Source: Stutzerimonas stutzeri
GTDB taxonomy: Bacteria > Pseudomonadota > Gammaproteobacteria > Pseudomonadales > Pseudomonadaceae
Length of the DNA stretch: 64,000 bases
NCBI RefSeq assembly: GCF_000590475.1
Contig: NZ_CP007441.1
Coordinates: forward strand, 775,097-839,096
Direction: 5' to 3'
The position numbers and the translations under genes were made by a program. Below the pieces are notes generated by a model. It ran no database searches. It was not told the origin of the DNA and saw nothing but the letters and a program-made list of their open reading frames with translations. This document shows positions 1 through 9,804 of the stretch, piece by piece; positions within the stretch are counted from its first letter, which is position 1; the number at the start of each line of letters is the position of its first letter.

Positions 1-2706
1 CCAGCCGATCCAGGAGAAGGGTTTGGTGCGGCCGACACACCAGCCCATGTTCAGGTCGTCCGGGGTCATCGAGCCGTCTGTGTCCTGGCCGACGATGATG
101 AAGCCCTTCTCGGCGCGCAGCACGTGCATGGTCTCGGTGCCATAAGGCGTCAGACCGTGCTTCTTGCCGGCTTCGATGATCTGCTCCCACACACCCAGGG
201 CGTAGTCGGCCTGGACGTTGACTTCATAGCTCAGCTCGCCAGTAAAGGAGATGCGGAACACCCGTGCCGGCACGCCACCGACTTGGCCTTCCTTCCAGCT
301 CATGAACGGAAAGGCGTCCTTGTCCAGGTCGATATCGGTGACCTCGGCCAGCAGCTTGCGGCTGTTGGGACCGGTCAGGGTCATGGTCGCCCAGTGATCG
401 GTGACCGAGGTGAAATACACCTTCAGTTCCGGCCACTCGGTCTGGTGGTAGATCTCCAGCCATTCCATCACCCGTGCGGCTCCGCCGGTGGTGGTGGTCA
501 TCACGAAGTGGTTATCGGCGAGGCAAGCGGTCACGCCGTCGTCGAAGACCATGCCGTCTTCCTTGCACATCAGTCCGTAGCGCGCCTTGCCCACGTCGAG
601 CTTGGTCCAGGCATTGGTGTAGACGCGGTTGAGGAATTCGCGTGCATCCGGACCCTGGATGTCGATCTTGCCCAGGGTCGAAGCATCGAGGATGCCCACC
701 GCGTTGCGCACGGCCAGGCATTCGCGCGCCACGGCGGCATGCAGGTCTTCACCCTTCTTGGGGAAGTACCAGGGACGCTTCCACTGGCCGACGTCCTCGA
801 ACTCGGCGCCGTTTTCCAGATGCCACTTTTGCATCGCGGTATAGCGTTTGGCCTCGAACAGCTCTCGGCAATGGCGGCCGGCCAGTGCGCCGAAGGTCAC
901 CGGCGTGTAGCTCGGGCGGAACATGGTGGTGCCCATCTCCGCGATGCTGATACCCATCGAATGGGCGGCGATGGCCAGGCCGTTGATATTGCCCAGCTTG
1001 CCCTGATCGGTGCCGAAGCCCAGCGCGGTATAGCGCTTGACGTGCTCGACCGACTCGAAGCCCTCACGGGTAGCCAGCTTGATGCCGGCGGCTGTGACGT
1101 CGTTCTGCAGGTCGACGAACTGCTTGGGCGCTCGCTCAGTGGGCTTGTCGTGGGGGACCTGGAACAGCGCGACAGTGGCTTCCTCGACGCGCTGCTCGGC
1201 CTTCGGCAGGGTGCCAGAGATCGCCTTGTAACCAGTCTCGGCGGCGGCCATGGCACCGGCCTCGAAACCGTCGGCGAGGGCGTCGCCAAGGGCGAATACG
1301 CCATTCACCGCGCCCGCGCAGAGGCGCTTCTGGAAGCCTTCGCCGGGGACGAAGGCGAGGATGTCTTCGCGCCAGGTCGGACGGCCGCCAAGGTGCGAGG
1401 CCAGGTGGACCACCGGGCTGTAGCCGCCGGAGCTGACGATCAGGTCGCAGTCGAGCATTTCGCCGGGGCTGGTGACTTTATGGCTGGCGATATCGATGGC
1501 GCAGATGCGGGCCCCCGTGACCCGCTTGCTGCCGCGCGCTTCGACCACCGCGCTGCTGGCCAGAATGCGCACACCACGCCGCCGCGCTTCCTCGACCCAG
1601 GCACCGCGTGGATTGCTGCGCGCATCGGCGACGGCGATCACTTCATGGCCGATGTCGAGCCAGTCGAGCACCACCCGGTAGGCGTAATCGTTGTTGGTCG
1701 ACAATACCAACTGACGGCCCGGTGCCACGCCGTAGCGGCGCACGTACGTGGATACCGCATCGGCGAGCATGTTGCCCGGCACGTCGTTGTTCGAATAGAC
1801 CAGCGGGCGCTCGTGGGCGCCGGTAGCCAGCACCACACGCTTGGCCCGCACGCGGTGCATGCGCTGACGCACGGCTCTCTGTCCGAACGCACCCATGGGC
1901 GCGACTTCGCCGAGGTGGTCGGTCAGGCGCTGGTGAATGGTGAGGAAGTTGTGGTCGTGGTAGCCGTTCACGGTCGCGCGCGGCAACAGGGTCACTTCCG
2001 GTATGTTTTCCAGTTCGGCGATGGCCTTGGCGGCCCAGTCGGCGGCAGGCTTGCCATCGAGCGTCTCGCGGGTGGCGAGCAGGCTGCCACCGAACTCTTC
2101 CTGTTCGTCGGCAAGGATCACCCGTGCACCACTGCGAGCGGCGGCCAGGGCTGCGGACAGACCGGCCGGGCCGGCGCCGACCACCAGGACGTCGCAGTGC
2201 TGGTTCAGGTGGTCGTAGCTGTCCGGGTCGTTTTCTTTGGGCGCGCGTCCGAGACCTGCGGCCTTACGAATGTACTTTTCGTAAGTCAGCCACAGGTTCT
2301 GTGGATACATGAAAGTCTTGTAGTAGAAGCCGGGCGGCATCATGCCACCGCCGACCTTGCCGAGAATGCCCATCAGGTCGGTATTGACGCTCGGCCAGCC
2401 GTTCACGCTGTTAGCGGTCAAACCGGCGTAAAGCGCTTGCTGGGTCGCGCGCACGTTGGGGATCTGCGCGGCTTCGGTCGAGCCGATCTGCAGTACCGCG
2501 TTCGGCTCTTCGGCACCGGCGGCGACGATGCCGCGTGGGCGCGAGTACTTGAAGCTGCGGCCGACCACATCGACACCGTTGGCCAGCAGCGCGGCGGCCA
2601 GGGTGTCACCGGCAAAGCCCTGATAGGTTTCGCCGTTGAATCGGAAGGTCAGGGGCTGGCTGCGGTCGACGCGGCCGCCTTGGGAAAGACGATTGACCTG
2701 GCTCAT
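1..2706 (-). CDS. soxA: Sarcosine oxidase alpha subunit, 3' end outside window
   Basis: Large subunit of heterotetrameric sarcosine oxidase, which demethylates sarcosine to glycine and passes the one-carbon unit to tetrahydrofolate. About 902 codons are present; family members are about 1,000 residues, so roughly the last 100 lie beyond base 1. Visible parts in order are an N-terminal 2Fe-2S-like region (FRFNGETYQGFAGDT), a pyridine-nucleotide/FAD domain with VLVVGAGPAGLSAA, and a C-terminal aminomethyltransferase-like domain with folate-binding character. The ATG overlaps the soxD stop as ATGA, indicating translational coupling. It is the last sox gene visible in the leftward glyA-soxB-soxD-soxA run; soxG and purU would be expected further left. 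Identification is firm. Confidence 0.95.
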   Translation of the reverse strand, partial: MSQVNRLSQGGRVDRSQPLTFRFNGETYQGFAGDTLAAALLANGVDVVGRSFKYSRPRGIVAAGAEEPNAVLQIGSTEAAQIPNVRATQQALYAGLTANSVNGWPSVNTDLMGILGKVGGGMMPPGFYYKTFMYPQNLWLTYEKYIRKAAGLGRAPKENDPDSYDHLNQHCDVLVVGAGPAGLSAALAAARSGARVILADEQEEFGGSLLATRETLDGKPAADWAAKAIAELENIPEVTLLPRATVNGYHDHNFLTIHQRLTDHLGEVAPMGAFGQRAVRQRMHRVRAKRVVLATGAHERPLVYSNNDVPGNMLADAVSTYVRRYGVAPGRQLVLSTNNDYAYRVVLDWLDIGHEVIAVADARSNPRGAWVEEARRRGVRILASSAVVEARGSKRVTGARICAIDIASHKVTSPGEMLDCDLIVSSGGYSPVVHLASHLGGRPTWREDILAFVPGEGFQKRLCAGAVNGVFALGDALADGFEAGAMAAAETGYKAISGTLPKAEQRVEEATVALFQVPHDKPTERAPKQFVDLQNDVTAAGIKLATREGFESVEHVKRYTALGFGTDQGKLGNINGLAIAAHSMGISIAEMGTTMFRPSYTPVTFGALAGRHCRELFEAKRYTAMQKWHLENGAEFEDVGQWKRPWYFPKKGEDLHAAVARECLAVRNAVGILDASTLGKIDIQGPDAREFLNRVYTNAWTKLDVGKARYGLMCKEDGMVFDDGVTACLADNHFVMTTTTGGAARVMEWLEIYHQTEWPELKVYFTSVTDHWATMTLTGPNSRKLLAEVTDIDLDKDAFPFMSWKEGQVGGVPARVFRISFTGELSYEVNVQADYALGVWEQIIEAGKKHGLTPYGTETMHVLRAEKGFIIVGQDTDGSMTPDDLNMGWCVGRTKPFSWIGW

Positions 2707-3029
2707 GCCGTTACTCCTTGGTCGACAGCCTTCTTCGCAGTGAGCGAAGCCTCAGTCACGCTGGGCTGCTCGCCGATCTTGTAGGTTTCGAGAATTTCGT
2801 AGCTCACCGTGTGGCGGGTGACATTGAAGTACTGGCGGCAGCCCGATGCGTGAATCCACAGCTCATGGTGAATGCCGCGCGGGTTGTCGCGAAAGAACAG
2901 GTACTCGCCCCACTCCTCGTCGGTGCAGGCGTTCGGGTCCAGCGGACGCGGAATGTGCGCCTGGCCGCCGGCGTGGAATTCTTCTTCGGAACGCAGTTCG
3001 CCACAGTGAGGGCAGAAGATGTGCAGCAT
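2703..3029 (-). CDS. soxD: Sarcosine oxidase delta subunit
   Basis: Small zinc-binding subunit of heterotetrameric sarcosine oxidase, 108 residues, the usual family size. The N-terminus MLHIFCPHCGELRSE carries the CxxC pair, with a following His (FHAGGQAHIPRP) and a later Cys (ASGCRQYF) as the other likely zinc ligands. The middle part (DEEWGEYLFFRDNPRG) is typical of the family. It follows soxB after 54 bp and overlaps soxA by four bases. The role in the complex is taken from the family; the residues are visible here. Confidence 0.95.
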   Translation of the reverse strand: MLHIFCPHCGELRSEEEFHAGGQAHIPRPLDPNACTDEEWGEYLFFRDNPRGIHHELWIHASGCRQYFNVTRHTVSYEILETYKIGEQPSVTEASLTAKKAVDQGVTA

Positions 3030-3083
3030 GGTCGGTACCTCCGGAAAACCTTCCTCCCCCCGCCGCGGCGGAGGGGGCCAAAA

Positions 3084-4334
3084 TCAGTGTGCGACCCCAG
3101 CCGCACCGTGTTCGTCGATCAGCGCGCCGTTGTGGAAACGCTCGATCGAGAACGCTTTGGCCAGCGGGTGCATCTCGCCCTTGGCCAGGCTGGCGGCGAA
3201 CACATGGCCCGAACCCGGGGTGGCTTTGAAGCCGCCGGTGCCCCAGCCGCAGTTGAAGAACAGGTTCTTCACCGGGGTCTTGGCGATGATCGGGCAGGCG
3301 TCCGGGGTGGTGTCGACGATGCCGCCCCACTGTCGGTTCATACGTACCCGCGAGAGCACCGGGAACATCTCGACGATGGCCTGCAGGGTGTGTTCGATGG
3401 TGGGGTAGGAGCCGCGCTGGCCGTAGCCGTTGTAGCTGTCGATGCCGGCGCCGATGACCAGGTCGCCCTTGTCCGACTGGCTGATGTAGCCATGCACCGC
3501 GTTGGACATGATCACGGTGTCGATGATCGGCTTGATCGGCTCGGACACCAGCGCCTGCAGCGGGTGGGATTCGAGTGGCAGGCGGAAGCCAGCGAGCTTG
3601 GCCATATGCCCGGAGTTACCAGCGGTGACCACGCCGACACGCTTGCCGCCGATGAAGCCCTTGTTGGTCTCCACGCCGATGCACACGCCGTTTTCCTTGC
3701 GGAAGCCGGTCACTTCGGTCTGCTGGATCAGGTCGACGCCCAGGGCATCGGCGGCGCGGGCATAACCCCAGGCCACCGCATCGTGACGGGCGACGCCGCC
3801 GCGACGCTGTAGCGAGGCGCCGAGAACCGGGTAGCGGGTGTTCTTGGAGCAGTCCAGGTAGGGGATCATTTCCGCCACCTGCTCGGCGTTCACCACTTCA
3901 CCGTCCACTCCGTTGAGCCGGTTGGCGCTGACCCGGCGCTCGATGTCGCGCATGTCCTGCAGGGTGTGGCCGAGGTTGAACACACCGCGCTGGGAGAACA
4001 TGACGTTGTAGTTGATGTCCTGGGACAGGCCTTCCCACAGCTTCATCGCATGCTCGTAGAGCTGCGCCGCTTCATCCCACAGATAGTTGGAACGCACGAT
4101 GGTGGTATTGCGCGCGGTATTACCGCCGCCCAGCCAGCCCTTCTCGATCACCGCGACGTTCTTCACGCCGAACTCTTTTGCCAGGTAATAGGCAGTGGCC
4201 AAGCCATGGCCGCCAGCGCCGACGATGATGACGTCGTACACCGGTTTGGGCGTGGGATTGCGCCACATGCGCTGCCAGTTTTCGTGATGGCTGAAGGAGT
4301 GCTTGAGCAGGCCGAAGCCGGAATAACGTTGCAT
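3084..4334 (-). CDS. soxB: Sarcosine oxidase beta subunit
   Basis: FAD-containing catalytic subunit of heterotetrameric sarcosine oxidase, 416 residues, full length. An N-terminal Rossmann dinucleotide site (DVIIVGAGGHGLATAYYLA, about residues 33-51) leads the DAO-type fold; WGGIVDTTPDACP and FNCGWGTGGFKATPGSG near the C-terminus are typical flavin-contacting segments. The start MQRYSGFGLLKHSFSHHENW is the usual SoxB N-terminus. It lies between glyA and soxD on the same strand. With glyA it would turn sarcosine into glycine plus 5,10-methylene-THF and then serine. Confidence 0.96.
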   Translation of the reverse strand: MQRYSGFGLLKHSFSHHENWQRMWRNPTPKPVYDVIIVGAGGHGLATAYYLAKEFGVKNVAVIEKGWLGGGNTARNTTIVRSNYLWDEAAQLYEHAMKLWEGLSQDINYNVMFSQRGVFNLGHTLQDMRDIERRVSANRLNGVDGEVVNAEQVAEMIPYLDCSKNTRYPVLGASLQRRGGVARHDAVAWGYARAADALGVDLIQQTEVTGFRKENGVCIGVETNKGFIGGKRVGVVTAGNSGHMAKLAGFRLPLESHPLQALVSEPIKPIIDTVIMSNAVHGYISQSDKGDLVIGAGIDSYNGYGQRGSYPTIEHTLQAIVEMFPVLSRVRMNRQWGGIVDTTPDACPIIAKTPVKNLFFNCGWGTGGFKATPGSGHVFAASLAKGEMHPLAKAFSIERFHNGALIDEHGAAGVAH

Positions 4335-4380
4335 GTCGAATGCTCCTGAAAAACGACCGCCTCGAAGCGGTGACGCAATG

Positions 4381-4456
4381 CGATTCGCGAGGTGGAACGC
4401 CGGTTATCGATCCACCGATTTACGGTGGAAGGACACAGCGCCTTCCACCCTGCGAA

Positions 4457-4459
<3 letters not shown>
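4381..4459. repeat. Imperfect palindromic intergenic element overlapping glyA stop
   Basis: Between soxB and glyA lies a long imperfect inverted repeat. GATTCGC (4382-4388) and GGTGGAA (4391-4397) pair with TTCCACC (4443-4449) and GCGAATC (4452-4458); inside are CCACCG (4412-4417) and CGGTGG (4423-4428). The right arm runs into the glyA stop codon at 4457-4459. The design resembles the GTAGGGTGGAT...ATCCACCCTAC element at 43188-43260, so it may be a diverged member of that dispersed family. In the polycistronic RNA it would form a hairpin between glyA and soxB. Confidence 0.6.
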
Positions 4460-5710
<1,251 letters not shown>

Positions 5711-6015
5711 CTCGATCTCCTAAAGGCGCGGATGCGCCACTCGCCTCGGTGAAGGCCTTGGTCTGTCTGGATGCGATGGTATGGCCGGGCCTTTCCGGGA
5801 AGATGCCTGCGTGCGCCTCGTGGGAGTTCGTTTGCGACATGCTTCGTCGCTCTCGGAACCTTTTGCACGTGCCCACCTGTCACGCCGGAATCGGAGCAGT
5901 CTCGCCTGCCGCAAACGCCATCTGCCAAGCACTGCAAGCAGGGCGGTGCGAGCGGAAATACGAGCAGCCGAATGGCTTCGGAAACGCTTGAACTGGCATT
6001 GAGCACTAAGCAGCT

Positions 6016-6054
6016 GGCGTATGGCGTATGGCGTATGGCGTATGGCGTATGGCG
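6016..6054. repeat. Heptamer tandem repeat, GGCGTAT x5
   Basis: Five perfect head-to-tail copies of GGCGTAT occupy 6016-6050, followed by a partial GGCG at 6051-6054. They are about 300 bp upstream of the glyA start codon, in non-coding DNA. A pure heptamer tract can change copy number by strand slippage; whether it affects glyA-sox expression is unknown. Confidence 0.9.
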
Positions 6055-6188
6055 CGAGAACGAATGTGTGAGGCCGGCTCGGCCTCGATCGCGCCCAAGG
6101 CGTCGGACCGGAGGTGGGCGGCTTCTTAAGCCAGCACGCGTAAGGAGGCGACGGTCCGCGCGAGGCGGGGCTGCGCCGGACGGCAAGG

Positions 6189-6219
6189 CGCTCGCCTGGC
6201 AGGCGCTGCCAGGCGAGCG
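6189..6219 (-). terminator. Perfect 14-bp hairpin after gbcB
   Basis: CGCTCGCCTGGCAG (6189-6202) and CTGCCAGGCGAGCG (6206-6219) pair perfectly around a three-base loop (GCG), 36 bp past the gbcB stop. No T-run follows on the minus strand, so it is not a classic intrinsic terminator; it may stabilise the gbcB mRNA end or act with Rho. Confidence 0.45.
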
Positions 6220-6255
6220 ATCAGCGGACGGGTTATGGCCACCGCTGAGGCTGAC

Positions 6256-7356
6256 TCAGTAATCGATGACCACGTCGCCCTTGGGCACGCTGCAGCAGGA
6301 CAGGATATAGCCCTCCGCTACGTCTTCATCGGTAATGCCGCCGTTGTGCTCCATGGCTACCTCGCCAGCGGTTTTCATCACCTTGCAGGTGCCGCAGATA
6401 CCCATACCGCACGCCTTGGGAATATGCAGGCCGAGCTGTGCCGCGGCGGAGTGAACCGTTTCGTGCGGGCCGACGCGGATGCTCTTGCCGGTCGCGGTGA
6501 ATTCCACTTGATTGAGATCGGCGAGCGGCAAATCGGGCGCCTCGGCGGCCTGGTCGGCCAGTTCTTTGACGTCTTCACGCACACCTGCCGGTGTCGCGCC
6601 GAAAGATTCCTCGTGATAGCGCTGCATGTCGAAGCCATTGACGGTCAGCAGTCGCTTGACTGCGCTCATGTACGGGGTTGGCCCGCAGCAGAAAATCTCT
6701 CGGTCGGAAAAGTCCGGCGCAATCAGCTCCAGCATGCGCTGGTCGAGGTAGCCGCGATAACCGGCCCAGGCCTCACCCATGCCATGCCGTTCACAGATGA
6801 TATGCAGGCTGAAGTTGCTGACCCGCGAGGCCATGTGTTCCAGCTCGCGATGGAAGATGATGTCCTTGGGCGAGCGGGCGCTGTGGACGAACACCATGTC
6901 GACGTTGGCGTTGGTGTCGAAGAACCAGCGGGCCATCGACATGACCGGCGTGATGCCGACGCCGCCGGATAGAAACAGGACCCTGTCGGTGGGGAAATCG
7001 ATGGTATTGAACAGCCCGACCGGACCGTGCACTGGCAGCAGATCGCCTTCGCTGAGGTTGTCATGCAGCCAGTTGGAAACCTTGCCGCCGGGGATGCGCT
7101 TGATCGTCAGCGAGAAGCTGTAGGGCACCGAGGGCGAGCTGGCGATGGTGTACGAGCGCATCACCTGCTGGCCGTCTATTTCAAGTTCCAGCGTGACGAA
7201 CTGTCCCGGTTTGAAGAAGAACATGATCGGCTGATCAGACATGAAACAGAAGGTGCGCACATCCCATGTCTCCTGGATCACCTTTACGCAACGCACCAGA
7301 TGACGGCCGTTGGTCCATGTCTGGGTATTGACCGGGTTGAGGAAATTGCTGGACAT
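6256..7356 (-). CDS. gbcB: Glycine betaine demethylase reductase component
   Basis: Electron-transfer partner of the Rieske oxygenase GbcA, taking electrons from NAD(P)H. The 366 residues comprise a ferredoxin-reductase FAD domain (MRSYTIASSP), an NAD-binding domain (FLSGGVGITPVMSMARW, then IFCCGPTPYMSAVKRLL) and a C-terminal plant-type 2Fe-2S ferredoxin (KACGMGICGTCKV, then LSCCSVPKGD). The frame stays open further upstream to about 7698, but MSSNFLNPVNTQTWTNG at 7356 is the family N-terminus and sits where similarity begins. It is divergent from gbcA across 396 bp, the same pairing as in P. aeruginosa. Confidence 0.93.
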   Translation of the reverse strand: MSSNFLNPVNTQTWTNGRHLVRCVKVIQETWDVRTFCFMSDQPIMFFFKPGQFVTLELEIDGQQVMRSYTIASSPSVPYSFSLTIKRIPGGKVSNWLHDNLSEGDLLPVHGPVGLFNTIDFPTDRVLFLSGGVGITPVMSMARWFFDTNANVDMVFVHSARSPKDIIFHRELEHMASRVSNFSLHIICERHGMGEAWAGYRGYLDQRMLELIAPDFSDREIFCCGPTPYMSAVKRLLTVNGFDMQRYHEESFGATPAGVREDVKELADQAAEAPDLPLADLNQVEFTATGKSIRVGPHETVHSAAAQLGLHIPKACGMGICGTCKVMKTAGEVAMEHNGGITDEDVAEGYILSCCSVPKGDVVIDY

Positions 7357-7752
7357 GCTCACCTCGATTGCGCGCTGGCTACTACGGCCCTTCCAGGCCC
7401 GTCTGCAGGGCCGCGACGGTAATAACGCATGGCCCTTATGGCGCAGAATTGTGCGCAACGCACCTGAGGCCCACTTACCTATCCGCGACATCGACATGCT
7501 CATCGCGACCAGTCCAGCCACAGGGGCGTTCCGGCGTCGGTAACGGATGCGCGGCTGTCGCCCATGGATAAGGTTTTCCACTTGCGCCGGGACACACTCG
7601 GTCGCAGCCGATCGAGGGAGGAATCCGGCTGGAGTCGGTTTTCCTCCCGGTGACAGGGAGGTCATCCGGTACCCCTTGTGTAGCACCCGTATAGCCATTT
7701 TGTCGCCAGCCAGAGATGCCCGCCAGGGCGCGGCCGGCTTGAGGAGTAACCG
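7357..7752. promoter_or_regulatory. Divergent gbcB/gbcA control region
   Basis: This 396-bp gap separates the start codons of divergent gbcB and gbcA and must contain both promoters. In P. aeruginosa the AraC-family activator GbdR controls these genes in response to glycine betaine or dimethylglycine. No GbdR site could be assigned by eye, so that link comes from known homologues only. The stretch upstream of the gbcB ATG stays open in the gbcB frame but has no family similarity. Confidence 0.5.
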
Positions 7753-9042
7753 ATGGATGCCACTTTCACCCTGAGCTTGGGCGATCCGCTCGAAGCCGCG
7801 CGTAAGGCGACTGCCGAAATGCTGCAGACGCGTGAGCCGATGTTTTCTCTACCGCAGCCGTTCTATAGCGATGAACGGCTGTTCCAGCTCGACATGCAGG
7901 AAATCTTTCACAAGGAATGGTTGATCGCGGGCATGACCTGCGAGATTCCAGCGAAGGGCAACTTCCTGACATTGCAGATCGGCGATAACCCCATCCTGGT
8001 CATCCGCGGCGCCGAAGGCGCTGTGCATGCATTCCACAACGTCTGTCGCCATCGCGGTTCGCGGCTGTGCACCAGCGACAAGGGAAAAGTCGCCAAGCTG
8101 GTGTGCCCCTACCATCAGTGGACCTACGAGCTGGACGGCCGCCTGCTGTTCGCGGGCACCGAAATGGGCACCGACTTCGACATGAACCAATACGGCCTCA
8201 AACCGGTGCAGTGCAAGACGGCTGGCGGCTATATCTTCATCTCGCTGGCTGAGAACCCGCCGGCCATCGACGACTTCCTCGCCACCCTGACGCACTACAT
8301 GGAACCGTACGACATGGAGAACACCAAGGTGGCGATACAGAGCACCCTGGTGGAAAAGGCCAACTGGAAGCTGGTGCTGGAGAACAATCGCGAGTGCTAC
8401 CACTGCAACGGCGCGCATCCTGAGCTGCTCAAGTCGTTGCTGGAATGGGACGATGTCACCGATCCGCGCGCCAGTCAGGCGTTCAAGGATCATGTGGCTG
8501 CATCGGCCGCTGCCTGGGATGCCGAGAAGATTCCCTATGCCCATGCCAGCTTCGGGCTGCGCAACCGCATCGTGCGCATGCCGCTGCTCAAAGGCACCGT
8601 GTCGATGACCATGGATGGCAAACAGGGTTGCCAGAAGCTCATGGGGCGAATCAAGAACCCCGAGCTCGGCTCGATGCGTATCCTCCACCTGCCGCACTCC
8701 TGGAACCACTGCATGGGCGATCACATCATCGTCTTCACCGTGTGGCCGATCAGTGCTCAGGAAACCCGGGTCACCACCAAATGGTTGGTGCACAAGGATG
8801 CGGTGGAGGGCGTCGACTATTCGGTTGAACACCTGCGCAAGGTCTGGGATGCAACCAACGACCAGGACCGCCGCCTCGCCGAGGAAAACCAGCGCGGGAT
8901 CAACTCGACGGCCTATCAACCCGGGCCCTATTCGAAAACCTTCGAGTTCGGCGTGGTCAACTTCATCGACTGGTACAGCGAGCGCATGCTGAACAACCTC
9001 GGTGCCGCGCCTGCGAACTATCTGCGGCAGATCAACCAGTGA
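7753..9042 (+). CDS. gbcA: Glycine betaine demethylase, Rieske oxygenase component
   Basis: Rieske non-haem iron oxygenase that removes one methyl group from glycine betaine to give dimethylglycine, with formaldehyde as by-product. The 429 residues are family length. The Rieske cluster ligands are C98, H100, C118 and H121 (NVCRHRG and CPYHQW). The mononuclear iron ligands H217 and H222 lie in ECYHCNGAH, and an Asp is expected in the later DQDRRLAEENQRG region. RBS GAGGAG precedes the ATG by a few bases. Substrate is inferred from close family resemblance and from pairing with gbcB and soxBDA, which together make the betaine-to-glycine route. Confidence 0.94.
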   Translation: MDATFTLSLGDPLEAARKATAEMLQTREPMFSLPQPFYSDERLFQLDMQEIFHKEWLIAGMTCEIPAKGNFLTLQIGDNPILVIRGAEGAVHAFHNVCRHRGSRLCTSDKGKVAKLVCPYHQWTYELDGRLLFAGTEMGTDFDMNQYGLKPVQCKTAGGYIFISLAENPPAIDDFLATLTHYMEPYDMENTKVAIQSTLVEKANWKLVLENNRECYHCNGAHPELLKSLLEWDDVTDPRASQAFKDHVAASAAAWDAEKIPYAHASFGLRNRIVRMPLLKGTVSMTMDGKQGCQKLMGRIKNPELGSMRILHLPHSWNHCMGDHIIVFTVWPISAQETRVTTKWLVHKDAVEGVDYSVEHLRKVWDATNDQDRRLAEENQRGINSTAYQPGPYSKTFEFGVVNFIDWYSERMLNNLGAAPANYLRQINQ

Positions 9043-9060
9043 TCCGGTAAGCGTTCGACG

Positions 9061-9108
9061 CGCCGCGCGTGCGGCGCACCCCTCGTAACCGGTGGGTGCG
9101 CCACACGC
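9061..9108. repeat. Palindromic GGTGGGTGCGCC-type element after gbcA
   Basis: GGCGCACCC (9073-9081) pairs with GGGTGCGCC (9094-9102), and flanking GCGTG/CACGC extend the stem. The element lies in the 243-bp gap between gbcA and gntK. It resembles the dispersed palindromic intergenic elements common in this genus and may serve as the gbcA mRNA end; there is no T-run. Confidence 0.5.
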
Positions 9109-9285
9109 GGTTCCGCTGCCCACGGCCGCAAAGGCTGCGGCAAGCCGACCGTTCGAGACGAGGAACTTCGGTACGCCCCTATGACCGAAGAGTGAAGGCG
9201 CGGGGCTTCCGCGTTGAGGCGATGGCGCCGTCGCTGGGTCGCGCGCCACTCCCCGGTTTCCACCTACTGCAGTGAAGAGGGGCAC

Positions 9286-9792
9286 ATGATCGTCATCATC
9301 ATGGGCGTGGCCGGCAGCGGCAAAACGACCATTGGCAAGCAATTGGCTGCCCGTCTGGGATGCGGCTTCTCCGACGCCGACGAGTTTCACAGCGAGGCCA
9401 ACAAGCAAAAGATGGCCCGCGGCATCGCGCTGGATGATGAGGATCGTCAGCCATGGCTGGAGGCGATGCGTGACGCGATCAAGGCGCAGCGTAAGCAGGG
9501 CCATGACTGGGTTTTCGCCTGCTCCGCACTCAAGCGCCGCTACCGCCAGCTACTCAGCGGAGGCGACGAGCAGGTCATGTGGGTCTATCTGGATGGATCG
9601 GAGGATTTGCTGCTGGAGCGTCTAACCAAGCGCGCCGGGCACTTCTTTGACCCCCGCCTGCTGCGCAGCCAGTTGCAGACGCTGGAAGCTCCCCGCGAGG
9701 ATGAGGCGATACGGGTGGATATCACACCTTCGCCCGAAGAGATTGTCGAGACGCTTATGAAGCGCCTGTCGCGCGCCGAGGCGAGCGGCTAG
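9286..9792 (+). CDS. gntK: Gluconokinase
   Basis: Small P-loop kinase that phosphorylates gluconate to 6-phosphogluconate; 168 residues, the family size. The Walker A IIMGVAGSGKTTIGKQ is at residues 4-19, followed by family blocks FSDADEFHSEANKQKM, DDEDRQPWL, FACSALKRRYR and QLQTLEAP. The frame is open further upstream, but the ATG at 9286 follows GAAGAGGGG and gives the expected N-terminus. No gluconate transporter or gnt regulator is adjacent; it ends 12 bp from the convergent siaD stop. Confidence 0.93.
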   Translation: MIVIIMGVAGSGKTTIGKQLAARLGCGFSDADEFHSEANKQKMARGIALDDEDRQPWLEAMRDAIKAQRKQGHDWVFACSALKRRYRQLLSGGDEQVMWVYLDGSEDLLLERLTKRAGHFFDPRLLRSQLQTLEAPREDEAIRVDITPSPEEIVETLMKRLSRAEASG

Positions 9793-9804
9793 CAGAGACC
9801 AGGT

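Larger units (their letters stand above)
5711..6255. other. Intergenic region between gbcB and glyA, no gene seen
   Basis: This 545-bp stretch lies upstream of the leftward glyA and downstream of gbcB. Open frames exist on both strands, but none has a recognisable product or ribosome-binding site. It holds five tandem copies of a heptamer (6016-6050) and a perfect hairpin just past the gbcB stop (6189-6219). The glyA-sox promoter should be here, but no convincing sigma70 or sigma54 motif could be assigned by eye. Confidence 0.6.

Noticed and set aside
124..2784. Open frame of 886 codons on the plus strand
   Set aside because: It is the antisense shadow of soxA, whose minus-strand product has clear domain motifs; GC-rich codon use keeps the opposite strand open.
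5911..5927. Possible sigma54 promoter for the glyA-sox operon
   Set aside because: On the minus strand TGGCA and TTTGC are both present, but the GG-GC spacing is about two bases too long for RpoN.
6016..6054. Tandem heptamers as a CRISPR or iteron array
   Set aside because: Units are seven bases without spacers, too short for CRISPR, and there is no replication gene nearby.
7849..9504. Open frame of 551 codons opposite gbcA
   Set aside because: The plus strand here encodes the Rieske oxygenase with all iron ligands; the antisense product has no recognisable domain and runs across the gbcA-gntK gap.
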